From Candidatus Hydrogenedentota bacterium (GTDB lineage: Bacteria > Hydrogenedentota > Hydrogenedentia > Hydrogenedentales > SLHB01): a stretch of DNA of 64,000 nucleotides. The position numbers were made by a program, and so were the translations under genes. The stretch is taken from contig JADLHJ010000027.1 in the NCBI GenBank assembly GCA_020848835.1, forward strand, positions 1 through 64,000, read 5' to 3'. Shown in pieces: positions 17,719 through 26,883 of this stretch. How positions within the stretch are numbered: position 1 is the first letter of the stretch; every line of letters starts with the position of its first letter. The notes below the pieces were generated by a model. That model was given only the letters and a program-made list of their open reading frames with translations. It had not been told where the DNA came from and made no database searches.

Positions 17719-19956
17719 ATGAAACAGAAATACGTCACGCCACTTGCGGTGATCTTCGCGATCCTGCTGGTGTTGGTGGTGGTGAAGCAGGTGCGCAAGC
17801 CGAAAGTAACCATTACCGACCAGGTGAAATTGGCGGCGCTTGTGCCCGAAGGGTTGACTAAGGCGGACATTACCAAGCTGGAGTTGTACGCGGGCGGCAA
17901 GCCTGACGCGAAAGTGACGCTGCAACGCAGTGACAGCGATCCAAACGTATGGGCGGTCACAAGTCACTTCAATGCGCCCGCCGACACCGAGAAGATCGAG
18001 AAGTTTGTTGAACAGGCGATCGGTCTTCGCGGCGAAGTGCGCGACAGCGGCGCGGGCGACGCGGCAATCGACTCCTACAATCTCAAAGACGAAAAAGCAT
18101 TCCATGTGAAGGGTTACAAGAAGGGCGAGGAAGCGCCTGCTGTCGATGTATTGATCGGCAAAGCGCCGGCCATGGATCAGGTGCTGGTACGCGCGGCCAA
18201 TTCGAGCGACGTATACATGCTCGATACCAACCTTCGTCGAGAAGCCGGCCTGTTCCAGGACGAGCCCGATGCGGAACCAAAAGCCGACAACTGGCTCAAG
18301 AAGGACGTCGTCAAGATCGCAAAGGACACGATCTCCAAGATCGTCGTGACCACCCCGGACAAACGCCTCGTCGTTGCGAAAGAGACAAAGGAAGTCCCGG
18401 TCGAGGATCCCGCAAAGCCGGAAGACGCTGCCGCGGACGCGACACCAACGGCGGGTGAACCGCTCGCAGAGGCCGCAAAGAAAGAAGAAGAAGCGAATGC
18501 AACCGCAGAAGGCGAAAACAAAGAAGATAAGCCCGCCACCAAGAAGGAAGTGAAGTGGGTGCTCGCGGAAGGCGGCACCGGGTTGGAAGTCAAGCAATCC
18601 GGCGTCGAAAACCTCGCGGGTGCCTTTGCCACCGTAACTGCCTCCGATGTTGTCGATCCCGCGAAGCTCGCAGACTGGGGCCTCGAAACCCCGCAGTTCA
18701 GCGTCGCGATCACCGTCGAGGGTAAAGAGGGCGATGTCGTCATCGAAGGCGGACGCCCCGATCCCAATGGCGATGGTTACGTGCGCGTCGCATCCGCAAA
18801 CAAAGACGTCATTTTTAAAATGAGCAAGTTCGCCTTCGAGAAGATCTTCCCGAAGGGCACGGACATGTTCACGCTGAAAGGCCTCACGCTCGATAAAGCG
18901 CAGATCGCGAAAGTCGATCTCTCCCAGCCCAGCGGTAATATCTCGATCACGAAGCAAGGCGAAGAATGGACTATCAACGCGCCTAGTGCAGACCTCGCCG
19001 CGCAGAAGTCCACACTTGATGCGATTGGCAATGTGTTATCCGCGTGGACGCCCTCAGACTACGCGGACAAGCCGGACGGTGCAGGCCTGGAAGCACCAAC
19101 ACACACGGCTGTTGTGACGATGGCGTCCGGCGAGCAGCATACGCTCGTGCTGGGTGCGCCCTCGAAAGGAATCGCGGGCCAATACGCGCGGTTGGACAAT
19201 GCGCCGAACGTTCTCGTGATGAGCAAGGGCGATGTGGACCGCGCCTTCCCGCCCGCGAAAGATGTCTACCAGCGCGCGCTCCTCGATATTGACGAAGCCG
19301 AGGTGAACAGCATCAGCATCGAGCGCGCCGACGATCCGTTCCAACTCGCGCGCGCAGGCGAAGGCTGGACTCTTTCGGTCGGTGGCGCCGCGGCAGAAGC
19401 AAACCCCGAGGCCTGTGAAGATCTACTCTCCTCCGTTGCCGAACTGGAAGCGTCAGACATCGTTTTTGGTCAGGCGGACCTGGGGGTTGAGCCGATCGCT
19501 ACGTTGCACTGCGTGATGAAAGACGGCAGCGACCACGTCTTCCGTTTCGGACCCGAAGAGAATGGTTCGCAAGCATTGGCATTGTCCGGGAAGGCACAGG
19601 TTTTCAAAGTCGAGAAGTTGACCGCCGAGGAAGTCTTAGTGACCAGCGCGTCACTGAAAAAAGCCGAGCCAGTTCCCGCGCCAGCCGCGGAGGCGACGGC
19701 AATTCCGGATGCGGGCACACCCCCCGCGCCAGCCGCCGTTCCCGCGGATGCGATTGCCCCGGCGCCGATGCCCGCCGAACCTGCTGTCCCAGAAGTCGCG
19801 CCCGCCCCGGATACGGCAGCACCTGCGCCAGCCGCTGCGCCCGCCGGCGACGCCTCGGCTGATGCATTGCCTGCTCCAGCGGAAAGCCCTGCGCCGGCTC
19901 CCAGTGAGTCCGCAGCGCCCACAGAACCACCGGTAGCTGCCGCGCCGTCACCCTAG
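17719..19956 (+). CDS. DUF4340 protein with long Pro/Ala-rich tail
   Basis: A 745-residue protein with one N-terminal membrane anchor (about residues 7-24) and a periplasmic body made of repeated DUF4340-like units, recognisable from segments such as KLADWGLETPQFSVAI and GLEAPTHTAVVTM. An acidic, Lys/Glu-rich low-complexity insert lies near 230-280. The last 95 or so residues are almost entirely proline, alanine, serine and acidic residues, suggesting an extended spacer or wall-spanning tail. DUF4340 proteins regularly follow GldG-like genes, and this one begins 52 bases after the permease stop with GGAGG upstream. It is probably the third component of the same envelope complex. Confidence 0.82.
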   Translation: MKQKYVTPLAVIFAILLVLVVVKQVRKPKVTITDQVKLAALVPEGLTKADITKLELYAGGKPDAKVTLQRSDSDPNVWAVTSHFNAPADTEKIEKFVEQAIGLRGEVRDSGAGDAAIDSYNLKDEKAFHVKGYKKGEEAPAVDVLIGKAPAMDQVLVRAANSSDVYMLDTNLRREAGLFQDEPDAEPKADNWLKKDVVKIAKDTISKIVVTTPDKRLVVAKETKEVPVEDPAKPEDAAADATPTAGEPLAEAAKKEEEANATAEGENKEDKPATKKEVKWVLAEGGTGLEVKQSGVENLAGAFATVTASDVVDPAKLADWGLETPQFSVAITVEGKEGDVVIEGGRPDPNGDGYVRVASANKDVIFKMSKFAFEKIFPKGTDMFTLKGLTLDKAQIAKVDLSQPSGNISITKQGEEWTINAPSADLAAQKSTLDAIGNVLSAWTPSDYADKPDGAGLEAPTHTAVVTMASGEQHTLVLGAPSKGIAGQYARLDNAPNVLVMSKGDVDRAFPPAKDVYQRALLDIDEAEVNSISIERADDPFQLARAGEGWTLSVGGAAAEANPEACEDLLSSVAELEASDIVFGQADLGVEPIATLHCVMKDGSDHVFRFGPEENGSQALALSGKAQVFKVEKLTAEEVLVTSASLKKAEPVPAPAAEATAIPDAGTPPAPAAVPADAIAPAPMPAEPAVPEVAPAPDTAAPAPAAAPAGDASADALPAPAESPAPAPSESAAPTEPPVAAAPSP

Positions 19957-19981
19957 TAAGTAGGACATCGGAATGGAATTC

Positions 19982-20021
19982 ATGAGCGCCGCGTTATTCA
20001 GTAGCGTGGCGCTCATTTTTT
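19982..20021 (+). terminator. Rho-independent terminator after the ABC/DUF4340 operon
   Basis: A hairpin with arms ATGAGCGCCGCG and CGTGGCGCTCAT (one G-T pair), an eleven-base loop of TTATTCAGTAG-type sequence, and a following run TTTTTT. It begins about 25 bases after the DUF4340 stop, so it closes the three-gene operon. Confidence 0.85.
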
Positions 20022-20167
20022 GCTCATCGTTCCTGCCGTAACTTGTCCTGCCGGCGCGGTGTTGTGGTGTAGGATACTTCTTACTGCGAGAATCTTCTGA
20101 AGTACGTTAGCCTTTCACTCGAAGTACATTTCGACAGCGAGCAGGTCTATCCCTAACACGGGTGTAA

Positions 20168-22690
20168 ATGAATACATCAACGAAACTCTGGATTGGGTTT
20201 GGGACGCTCACATTTGTCCTGATCGCGACCGCACTCGCGATTCTCGCAAGCGTGAAAGGGATCGAGTCAAAATTGAAGCGCGTCGAGGAAATCACGGCCC
20301 CACGCGCGTTGGCTGCCCGGCAGGCGGAGGTGGGCGTTTACCGGTTTGCCGCAGCGGTACGCGATCAGTTGGCCGGCTTTCCGCGAGAGACTGAACCTGC
20401 CGTTCAAGCACTCGCAGCCGCGGTGTCGGAAAAAATTGCGTTATACCAACGCATGGCCGAGACGCCGCGCCAACGCGAAATGGCCGACAACCTCACCAAG
20501 CTTTGGACAGGCCATGCGGAACTGGGATCGAGACTTGTAGACGGTACGGAGAATCGCGACGTCTCCCAACAGCTGTTCTCCACTCAGCGCGCCGCAATTG
20601 CGAATTTCATTCAAGATGAAATGTATGCGGATTCGTATGACATCAACCTTGAACTTCGGCATGCCATATTGAATGACATACGAACGGCGATACTTCTCGT
20701 CGTGCTGCTCATGATTGGCGGCGCCGCAATCGGCATCATAACGAGCGCACTGGTCGGGCGAGGCATTATTCGCGCCGAAGAAGAGCTGATTGTTGCCAGC
20801 GAGCGTTTCCGCGTCACCTTGTCGAGTATTGGCGATGCCGTGATCGCGACGGACCGCGAAGGGAAAATTACATTCATCAATCCCGTAGCGGAAACGCTAA
20901 CGGGATGGGCTTCTGCCGAGGCGGTTGGTAAGCCGCTTGCGGAGATCTTTCACATCGTGAACGAGCGAACACGGCAACGCGCCGCAAACCCCGCCGAACG
21001 CAGTCTGCGCGAAGGTGTGGTCGTCGGACTGGCAAATCACACGGTACTGATAGCGAAAGACGGACACGAGACGCCAATCGACGACAGCGCGGCGCCCATT
21101 CGCGGCAAAGGGGAAGATATCACCGGCGTGGTGCTGGTATTTCGCGACATCTCGGAGCGGCGGAAGGCGGAGGCCAAGCTGGCGCACCTCGCGGCGATTG
21201 TCACTTCGTCTGAAGATGCGATTGTGAGCAAGGACCTCAACGGGATCGTCCAAACGTGGAACCACGGCGCGGAGCAATTATTCGGCTACACGGAGCAGGA
21301 AATCGTCGGCAAACCCATCATGACCATCATCCCACCCGAGTTTCATGACGATGAACCGAAGATATTGGAGCGTATTCGCCGCGGTGAAAAAATCAATCAT
21401 TTCGAAACAGTACGCCAGCGAAAGGACGGGTCGTTGGTTGATATTTCACTCATGGTCTCGCCCATACACGATTCAGAAAACCATGTGATCGGCGCCGCCA
21501 AGATCGCCCGAAACATCTCGGAACGCAAACACCTGGAAAAACGCGTCGCGGATCAGGCCGAAGCGTTGGCGAACGAATCGCGCCGTAAAGACGAGTTTCT
21601 CGCCATGTTATCGCACGAACTGCGCAATCCGCTCGCGCCTATTCGTTCCGCAGTTCATTTATTAAGACGCCAGGCGCCAATCCATACCGAACCAACCATT
21701 CAAAAGCCAGTCGAAATTATTGAGCGGCAAGTTACGCATCTCACGAAACTCGTGAGCGATTTGCTCGAGGTGTCGCGCGTTATCAGCGGGCGTATCCATC
21801 TAAACAAGGAAGTCATCGATGTGAACGAAGTCGTGCGCCATGCTATCGATTCGGTGCAGCCGATTTTGGAAGAACACGGCCACGAACTAGTCACCAAGCT
21901 TTGTCCGGACGACTTGTGGGTGAGCGCCGATGCGACGCGTATTGAGGAGGTGATGGTTAATCTCCTGAACAATGCCGCCAAGTATACTGACCCGGGCGGG
22001 CGTATCGAAGTCCTGTGCGAACAGATCGACGATCATTGGATTCGCATCGGCGTAAGAGATAACGGTATTGGAATCGAGCCTGAGCTCATGCCGCGCATTT
22101 TTGATCTTTTTACCCAGGCCGACCGTTCCCTTGCACGTTCAGCGGGTGGCTTGGGAATCGGCCTGAGCCTCGCCCACCGCCTCATAACGCTGCACGGCGG
22201 CAAATTGGAAGCGAAAAGTCCGCATGATGATGGTTCAAAGGGCAGCGAGTTCATCGTGACGTTGCCCGTCGCGCAGGCTCCGAAAGCCGGCCACTCTGCG
22301 CAGGAATTGGCGGATGCTCAGATTCAAAACATTTCTCGGCGGGTGCTTGTGGTGGACGATAACGTGGATCAAGTTCTCATGGTTGCCAGCGCGCTGCGCC
22401 ATAGCGGACATCTGGTCGAAACTGCCCACACCGGACCAGAAGGCCTTGATCTCGCGCTACGTTGGATCCCTGATGTCATCCTGCTGGACATCGGCCTGCC
22501 GGGTATCGATGGATTTGAAGTGGCGCGCCGCATTCGCGAAGATGCCCGAACAAAACATACCCGGATTATCGCCGTGACCGGCTACGGCCGCGAAGCGGAC
22601 ATCGCCACTGCGCACGAAGTTGGCATAGACGTGCATCTCACCAAGCCTTACGATATCGATGACATGCAGAAGTTAATAGGACGCGGGTAG
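20168..22690 (+). CDS. Hybrid sensor histidine kinase with C-terminal receiver
   Basis: An 840-residue membrane kinase. Transmembrane helices at about 7-29 and 173-196 bracket a helical extracytoplasmic sensor domain. Two PAS domains follow (about 212-330 and 338-455). The second has the classic WNHGAEQLFGYTEQEIVG pattern. The HisKA dimerisation helix contains the phospho-acceptor in SHELRNPLAPI (His483). The ATPase domain spans about 590-710 with NLLNNAAKYT, RDNGIGIEPELMPRIFDLF and GGLGIGLSL. A receiver domain fills about 724-838 with acidic VVDDN and acceptor VILLDIGLPG. The receiver could relay phosphate to the separate receiver protein encoded just downstream, though no Hpt domain is visible. 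The signal is unknown. Confidence 0.92.
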   Translation: MNTSTKLWIGFGTLTFVLIATALAILASVKGIESKLKRVEEITAPRALAARQAEVGVYRFAAAVRDQLAGFPRETEPAVQALAAAVSEKIALYQRMAETPRQREMADNLTKLWTGHAELGSRLVDGTENRDVSQQLFSTQRAAIANFIQDEMYADSYDINLELRHAILNDIRTAILLVVLLMIGGAAIGIITSALVGRGIIRAEEELIVASERFRVTLSSIGDAVIATDREGKITFINPVAETLTGWASAEAVGKPLAEIFHIVNERTRQRAANPAERSLREGVVVGLANHTVLIAKDGHETPIDDSAAPIRGKGEDITGVVLVFRDISERRKAEAKLAHLAAIVTSSEDAIVSKDLNGIVQTWNHGAEQLFGYTEQEIVGKPIMTIIPPEFHDDEPKILERIRRGEKINHFETVRQRKDGSLVDISLMVSPIHDSENHVIGAAKIARNISERKHLEKRVADQAEALANESRRKDEFLAMLSHELRNPLAPIRSAVHLLRRQAPIHTEPTIQKPVEIIERQVTHLTKLVSDLLEVSRVISGRIHLNKEVIDVNEVVRHAIDSVQPILEEHGHELVTKLCPDDLWVSADATRIEEVMVNLLNNAAKYTDPGGRIEVLCEQIDDHWIRIGVRDNGIGIEPELMPRIFDLFTQADRSLARSAGGLGIGLSLAHRLITLHGGKLEAKSPHDDGSKGSEFIVTLPVAQAPKAGHSAQELADAQIQNISRRVLVVDDNVDQVLMVASALRHSGHLVETAHTGPEGLDLALRWIPDVILLDIGLPGIDGFEVARRIREDARTKHTRIIAVTGYGREADIATAHEVGIDVHLTKPYDIDDMQKLIGRG

Positions 22691-22702
22691 CCGCGCTGCG
22701 GT

Positions 22703-23170
22703 ATGATATGCGCCATGAACGACCCTGCGGCGAAAGCGGACGCGCTACTTACCGCGCAGCTCCACAATGACGAATCACGCAAGACGCGCGTGATGTGCGT
22801 AGACGATCACCGCGACATCCGCGCCGTGATGCAGCTGGTAATCGACGCGGAACCGGATATGACCTGTGTCGGTTGCAGCGCTTCGGCTAACGCGCTGCTC
22901 GATGACGTGCGCCGCCTGAACCCCGATATCGTATTGGTTGACGCGACGATGCCGGGAAAAGACCCGTTCGACGCACTGCGCGAATTGAACGCGGAAGGCC
23001 TGCCGGTGCGTTCGGTCGTTTTCACGGCATGGGACAAGTTTGAAATTGTGGAGCGGACCAGGGCCTCGGGGGCGCATGGGTGGATTGTCAAGAGCACCGA
23101 TCCCGAGCAGGTTGTGGAAATCATTCGCCAAATCGCCGCGGGCGGAACCTACTTTCCAGAAACACAGTAG
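22703..23170 (+). CDS. Stand-alone response regulator receiver protein
   Basis: A 155-residue protein consisting of one receiver domain: VMCVDDHRDIR supplies the acidic pocket, DIVLVDATMPGKDPFDAL the phospho-acceptor aspartate, and VVFTAWD and GWIVKSTDPEQ the switch threonine and conserved lysine. There is no DNA-binding or enzymatic output domain. The fold resembles the receiver half of NarL-type regulators whose HTH has been lost. It starts 12 bases after the hybrid kinase stop; a second in-frame ATG at 22715 is an equal candidate because neither has a clear ribosome site. It probably acts with that kinase by protein contact. Confidence 0.82.
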   Translation: MICAMNDPAAKADALLTAQLHNDESRKTRVMCVDDHRDIRAVMQLVIDAEPDMTCVGCSASANALLDDVRRLNPDIVLVDATMPGKDPFDALRELNAEGLPVRSVVFTAWDKFEIVERTRASGAHGWIVKSTDPEQVVEIIRQIAAGGTYFPETQ

Positions 23171-23177
23171 CACGCTA

Positions 23178-24284
23178 ATGAGAATCGTCCATCTACTCCC
23201 AGTTCTATCGTTCTTGGCGGCGGTCCACGTTTTTGCCGATGATATCGCCGATTCGCGGCGCAACGCTATCGTCACCTCGATTGAGCGCGCCGCCCCGGCG
23301 GTTGTGTCCGTTAATGTCGCCGTGCGCGCGCAACGCCGCGTGCAATCGATGTTTGACGAGTATTGGGGACTGTTCGACGTTCCACGTCCGCAATACCAGA
23401 TTCAAAAGCGGCGCATGAATTCGGTGGGAAGCGGTTTCGTATTCGACGCGCGCGGCCATATCATCACCAACTATCACGTCATTGAGGAAGTCGCGGAAGT
23501 CGTGTCCGTGACGCTGCCCGATGGCCGCGAAATTCCGGTGGACGTCGTTGGCGCCGATGAGCGCACCGATGTTGCCGTGTTGCGCGTGCGGGATGCGCAA
23601 AAAGTTCCCTTCATCGGTTTCGGCGACTCCGACGATCTACTCACCGGCGAATGGGTGATCGCGATTGGAAACCCCTTCGGCACCTTGATGAAAGATCCGC
23701 AACCCACGGTGAGCGTGGGCGTGGTGTCCGCAAACCATCGCCGTGTGAGTTCCTCCATCGGCGAAGGCGAACGCCTGTATCAAGGCATGATCCAGACCGA
23801 CGCTGCAATCAACCCCGGTAACAGCGGAGGACCCTTGGTAAATTCACGCGGCCAAGTCATTGGCGTGAACACGATGATCTTTTCCCAGAGCGGCGGCAGC
23901 GTCGGGCTCGGATTTGCGATACCGATAAACCGCGCCCGCCGTGTCGCCGAGGAGATTATTCAATACGGCCGCAGGCGCGATCCGTGGGCAGGCTTTAAAG
24001 TCGAGGACGTTCAGTCGCTCTCGCCGGCTTTTTTGCAGGAACTTAAGATCGGGGTGGACCACGGCTGCCTCGTGCGAAACATCATCAAAGGCGTGCCTGC
24101 GCATCAGGCAGGCTTGCAGCCGGGTGATGTAATCGTCGCAATCAATGGCAATCGCGTAGACAATGCAACGGATATCGACTTTGTAATCTGGGACCTCTTC
24201 GATGGCGATCGGTGCACGCTCACCGTCGATCGCCAAGGCCAAACGGGAACCATCGAGTTCACGATCCGCGAACTCCAGCGCTAG
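23178..24284 (+). CDS. Periplasmic S1C serine protease with PDZ domain (DegP/DegQ-like)
   Basis: A 368-residue trypsin-fold protease of the HtrA group, involved in envelope protein quality control. Residues 1-20 form a signal peptide (MRIVHLLPVLSFLAAVHVFA). The catalytic triad is visible as His100 (NYHVIEE), Asp131 (RTDVAVL) and Ser216 (NPGNSGGPL). One PDZ domain occupies about residues 270-365, including GLQPGDVIVAINGNRV. Members with one PDZ are DegS- or DegQ-like; the cleavable signal suggests a soluble protein. It begins seven bases after the receiver gene, so the kinase, receiver and protease probably form one operon, linking the kinase to envelope stress by inference. Confidence 0.9.
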   Translation: MRIVHLLPVLSFLAAVHVFADDIADSRRNAIVTSIERAAPAVVSVNVAVRAQRRVQSMFDEYWGLFDVPRPQYQIQKRRMNSVGSGFVFDARGHIITNYHVIEEVAEVVSVTLPDGREIPVDVVGADERTDVAVLRVRDAQKVPFIGFGDSDDLLTGEWVIAIGNPFGTLMKDPQPTVSVGVVSANHRRVSSSIGEGERLYQGMIQTDAAINPGNSGGPLVNSRGQVIGVNTMIFSQSGGSVGLGFAIPINRARRVAEEIIQYGRRRDPWAGFKVEDVQSLSPAFLQELKIGVDHGCLVRNIIKGVPAHQAGLQPGDVIVAINGNRVDNATDIDFVIWDLFDGDRCTLTVDRQGQTGTIEFTIRELQR

Positions 24285-24309
24285 GCGAAAATCCGCTACA
24301 ATCCCGTCG

Positions 24310-26370
24310 ATGAGTACTGCACCCGATACGCTGCAACCGCGCTTGCATGTGCGGCTCCCGCGCAATTTAAGTCCGCTTGACTATTTCGCCGGCTTCTTCG
24401 TGTTCGCGGTGTCTCTTGCTGTATATATCAAAACCCTTGCCCCCACTGTCTACGGTGAAGACAGCGGCGAACTCATCGCGGCCGCGGACACGCTCGGTAT
24501 TCCACATCCCACCGGCTATCCGCTATGGTGCCTGCTCACGAAAATCTTTATGACAATCGTGTATGCGGGCGATCCCGCATGGCGCGCGAACCTGTTTTCA
24601 GCGATGTGTGGCAGTGCGGCGGCCATGTGTGTTGCGTGGATTGTTTGCCTGACTACCCACCATCGTCTCGCGGCAATTGCCGCGGCCTTGTCGCTCGCGT
24701 TCTCGTTCGAGTTTTGGGAGCAGAGCGTCATCGCGGAAGTGTACGCACTAAATGCGCTGATCACCGCCGTGTGCATACTGTTGCTGCTGCTTTGGAGCGA
24801 ATCGCGGCGCAACATTCTGGTGTACGCATCGGGTTTGCTCTTCGGCGCAGGATTGGCAAATCACCAGGTGCTGTTGCTGTGCGCGCCTGCATTTGCCGTA
24901 TACGTGCTCACCATCGGCGGCATTCGATTTCGTGCGTGGACCATGCATCTGATCACCCTCCTGCTGGCCTTCGCGGGACTCGCCGTGTATCTCTACCTGC
25001 CCTTTCGCTCCATGGCGAACCCGCCGATGGACTGGGGCAACCCCGAAACGTGGCCTGCATTCTACGACGTTGTTACCCGCGCGCAATACCAGTTCATCAT
25101 CACCGACGGTCCGCGGTCCTGGCATCGCTTCTTCGAGCAGGCGGAGACATTCGCCTCGATATATCTCACGCAATTTACGCCAGGTGTCGGGTTGTTGGCC
25201 CCATTCGGCGTCTTCGTTTTGTGGAAGCGCGGATTCCGTGCGTTGAGTGCCATGCTGCTGTTGGCTTGGTTCGGCACAACCATCGGCGGAATCGTGATTC
25301 CAAACTTCGGCGCGGACCGCCTCTCCATCTGGCTGAATACCACCTACTGGATTCCCGCGTACCTAGTCTCGGCGATCTGCATCGGCGCCGCAATTGCCGG
25401 GATCTCCGCTTCAATCCAGCGTCGCCTCGTGCGCGGTATGGTTCTGGCGGGTCTGGTCATCGCGGCGCTTGGCGCGCCGTTGCTCGCAAACTACGCGCAC
25501 AACGACAAGGGCCGGTTCTACCTGGCGTCCGATTACGCGCGCAACATCCTCGCCACGCTCGCCCCCGGCGCAATCTATTTTGGCGACAGCGATCTCTCGC
25601 TGTTCCCGGTGATGTATTACCAAGTCGTCGAACACATGCGCACAGACGTGCTCATTGCCAACCCTTACGGATACCCCACCGAGAACCTCTATAACGACAT
25701 GCCGGAAGAAATGCGGGAAGGGTTTCGCAAACCCATTCCTACCGATGAGGACGAACAGCGCATTTTCGAATGGCTCGTGAAGACCAGCGGAAGACCTGTG
25801 TACACGACGGCGCAAAGGAGGGGAGAAGGCATCCTCGTTTACAACGAGGGACTGCTGTATCGTTACGCGCCTGCTGCAACGCCGATCGATCCGGGCTCAC
25901 CGTGGGACCGCTATACCTGGCACTCCCTCGACGAATCCGAATTTGGCGACGATTGGTCCGCGGAAGTGATCCTGTCCGAATATTACTTCGCGCGCGGGCG
26001 CGCGGACTTCGATGCGAGCCGCCGCGCATCAGGACTAAACGCCTTCGAGCGCGCCGCCAATATTGCCCGCGAAAACAAGGAAATGCTCAACAACCTCGGC
26101 TGCGCAGCCGCCAGCTATGGACTCTTCGACGACGCAATCCGTTATTTCCAATCCGCCTGCGTTCTCGACCCCGAATTCCACATGGCACGCCTCAACCTCG
26201 GCCGCGCGTACATGAAAAAAAGTGACTTCGCGCGCGCCAAGGCGGAATTTGACCGGGTGCTTGTAACCGTTCCGGCCGACCCCGCCGCCAATACTTTGTC
26301 CGCGTATTGCCAAAGGCAATCCCAAGCCCAAACCCAAACCCCAACAATACAAGCCCCTCCCCCGCGGTAG
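24310..26370 (+). CDS. DUF2723 membrane glycosyltransferase-like protein with TPR tail
   Basis: A 686-residue protein. The N-terminal DUF2723 region starts with a hydrophobic helix and the acidic first loop APTVYGEDSGELIAAADTLGIPHPTGYPLW, matching the position of catalytic acids in GT-C glycosyltransferases of the protein O-mannosyltransferase type. About ten further hydrophobic helices run to about residue 400. The C-terminal part is soluble and ends in TPR repeats (NNLGCAAASYGLFDDAI, ARLNLGRAYMKKSDF), then a Gln/Thr/Pro tail. It would transfer sugars from a lipid-linked donor on the outer face of the inner membrane. The start ATG lies 25 bases after the protease stop. Donor and acceptor are unknown. 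Confidence 0.8.
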   Translation: MSTAPDTLQPRLHVRLPRNLSPLDYFAGFFVFAVSLAVYIKTLAPTVYGEDSGELIAAADTLGIPHPTGYPLWCLLTKIFMTIVYAGDPAWRANLFSAMCGSAAAMCVAWIVCLTTHHRLAAIAAALSLAFSFEFWEQSVIAEVYALNALITAVCILLLLLWSESRRNILVYASGLLFGAGLANHQVLLLCAPAFAVYVLTIGGIRFRAWTMHLITLLLAFAGLAVYLYLPFRSMANPPMDWGNPETWPAFYDVVTRAQYQFIITDGPRSWHRFFEQAETFASIYLTQFTPGVGLLAPFGVFVLWKRGFRALSAMLLLAWFGTTIGGIVIPNFGADRLSIWLNTTYWIPAYLVSAICIGAAIAGISASIQRRLVRGMVLAGLVIAALGAPLLANYAHNDKGRFYLASDYARNILATLAPGAIYFGDSDLSLFPVMYYQVVEHMRTDVLIANPYGYPTENLYNDMPEEMREGFRKPIPTDEDEQRIFEWLVKTSGRPVYTTAQRRGEGILVYNEGLLYRYAPAATPIDPGSPWDRYTWHSLDESEFGDDWSAEVILSEYYFARGRADFDASRRASGLNAFERAANIARENKEMLNNLGCAAASYGLFDDAIRYFQSACVLDPEFHMARLNLGRAYMKKSDFARAKAEFDRVLVTVPADPAANTLSAYCQRQSQAQTQTPTIQAPPPR

Positions 26371-26883
26371 TGCAGTGACCCGCGGTTCCACTCCTTCAGT
26401 TTCTTGTTTTATTTTTCGCATTATTATTGATTTAGCGTCGTAGTGTCAGTCAAACGCAGGTCGTCTCGCACGGCCGCCATGCTGCTTCGGGTTATTCGTC
26501 AACCGATTGACCCTTGTTCCCCAAGGGCGGATTCAACACGTGCCGTGCAAACAGCTTGGGCGTACCTATGAGGGATTGAGTTGGCGAGAGCATCGAGTGG
26601 CTCTGTAGTGCCCGCGCAACAATCATAACTTCGGGCCCCGTGTTCCCGAGTCACCCGGCACGCCGACTCCGCTTAGTTCACCTTGCAATCGGGGAGTTCA
26701 GTCGATACACCAAATATGATCGCCAAAAATCTCCAAGTGGTAACGGGCCGGGTTTCCTTGCTAGGCTTCGCTGTGACCATCGCGTTGGCCGGCACTAATC
26801 GTTTTACACGCCGTCGGCATCGAAGGAAAACGCGGGGGAATCGCGTCATTTTCAAAGTCGTTACCAAGCGGTCGAGGAGTACG
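26371..26883. other. Intergenic region before tolC-like gene
   Basis: About 510 bases without a supported gene. An AT-rich patch at about 26390-26440 follows the DUF2723 stop, and the remainder has ordinary composition. A longer frame continues upstream of the TolC-like gene but lacks a signal peptide at its start and has no ribosome site. I see no clear terminator, repeat or operator here. Confidence 0.4.

Noticed and set aside
17548..18957. A 469-residue minus-strand frame
   Set aside because: It is antisense to the DUF4340 and GldFG-like genes, whose families and coupling are clear; Phe/Arg/Cys-rich composition is an artefact.
24525..25694. A 389-residue Arg/His-rich plus-strand frame
   Set aside because: It overlaps the DUF2723 protein in another frame and has the typical Arg-rich composition of a GC-rich shadow.
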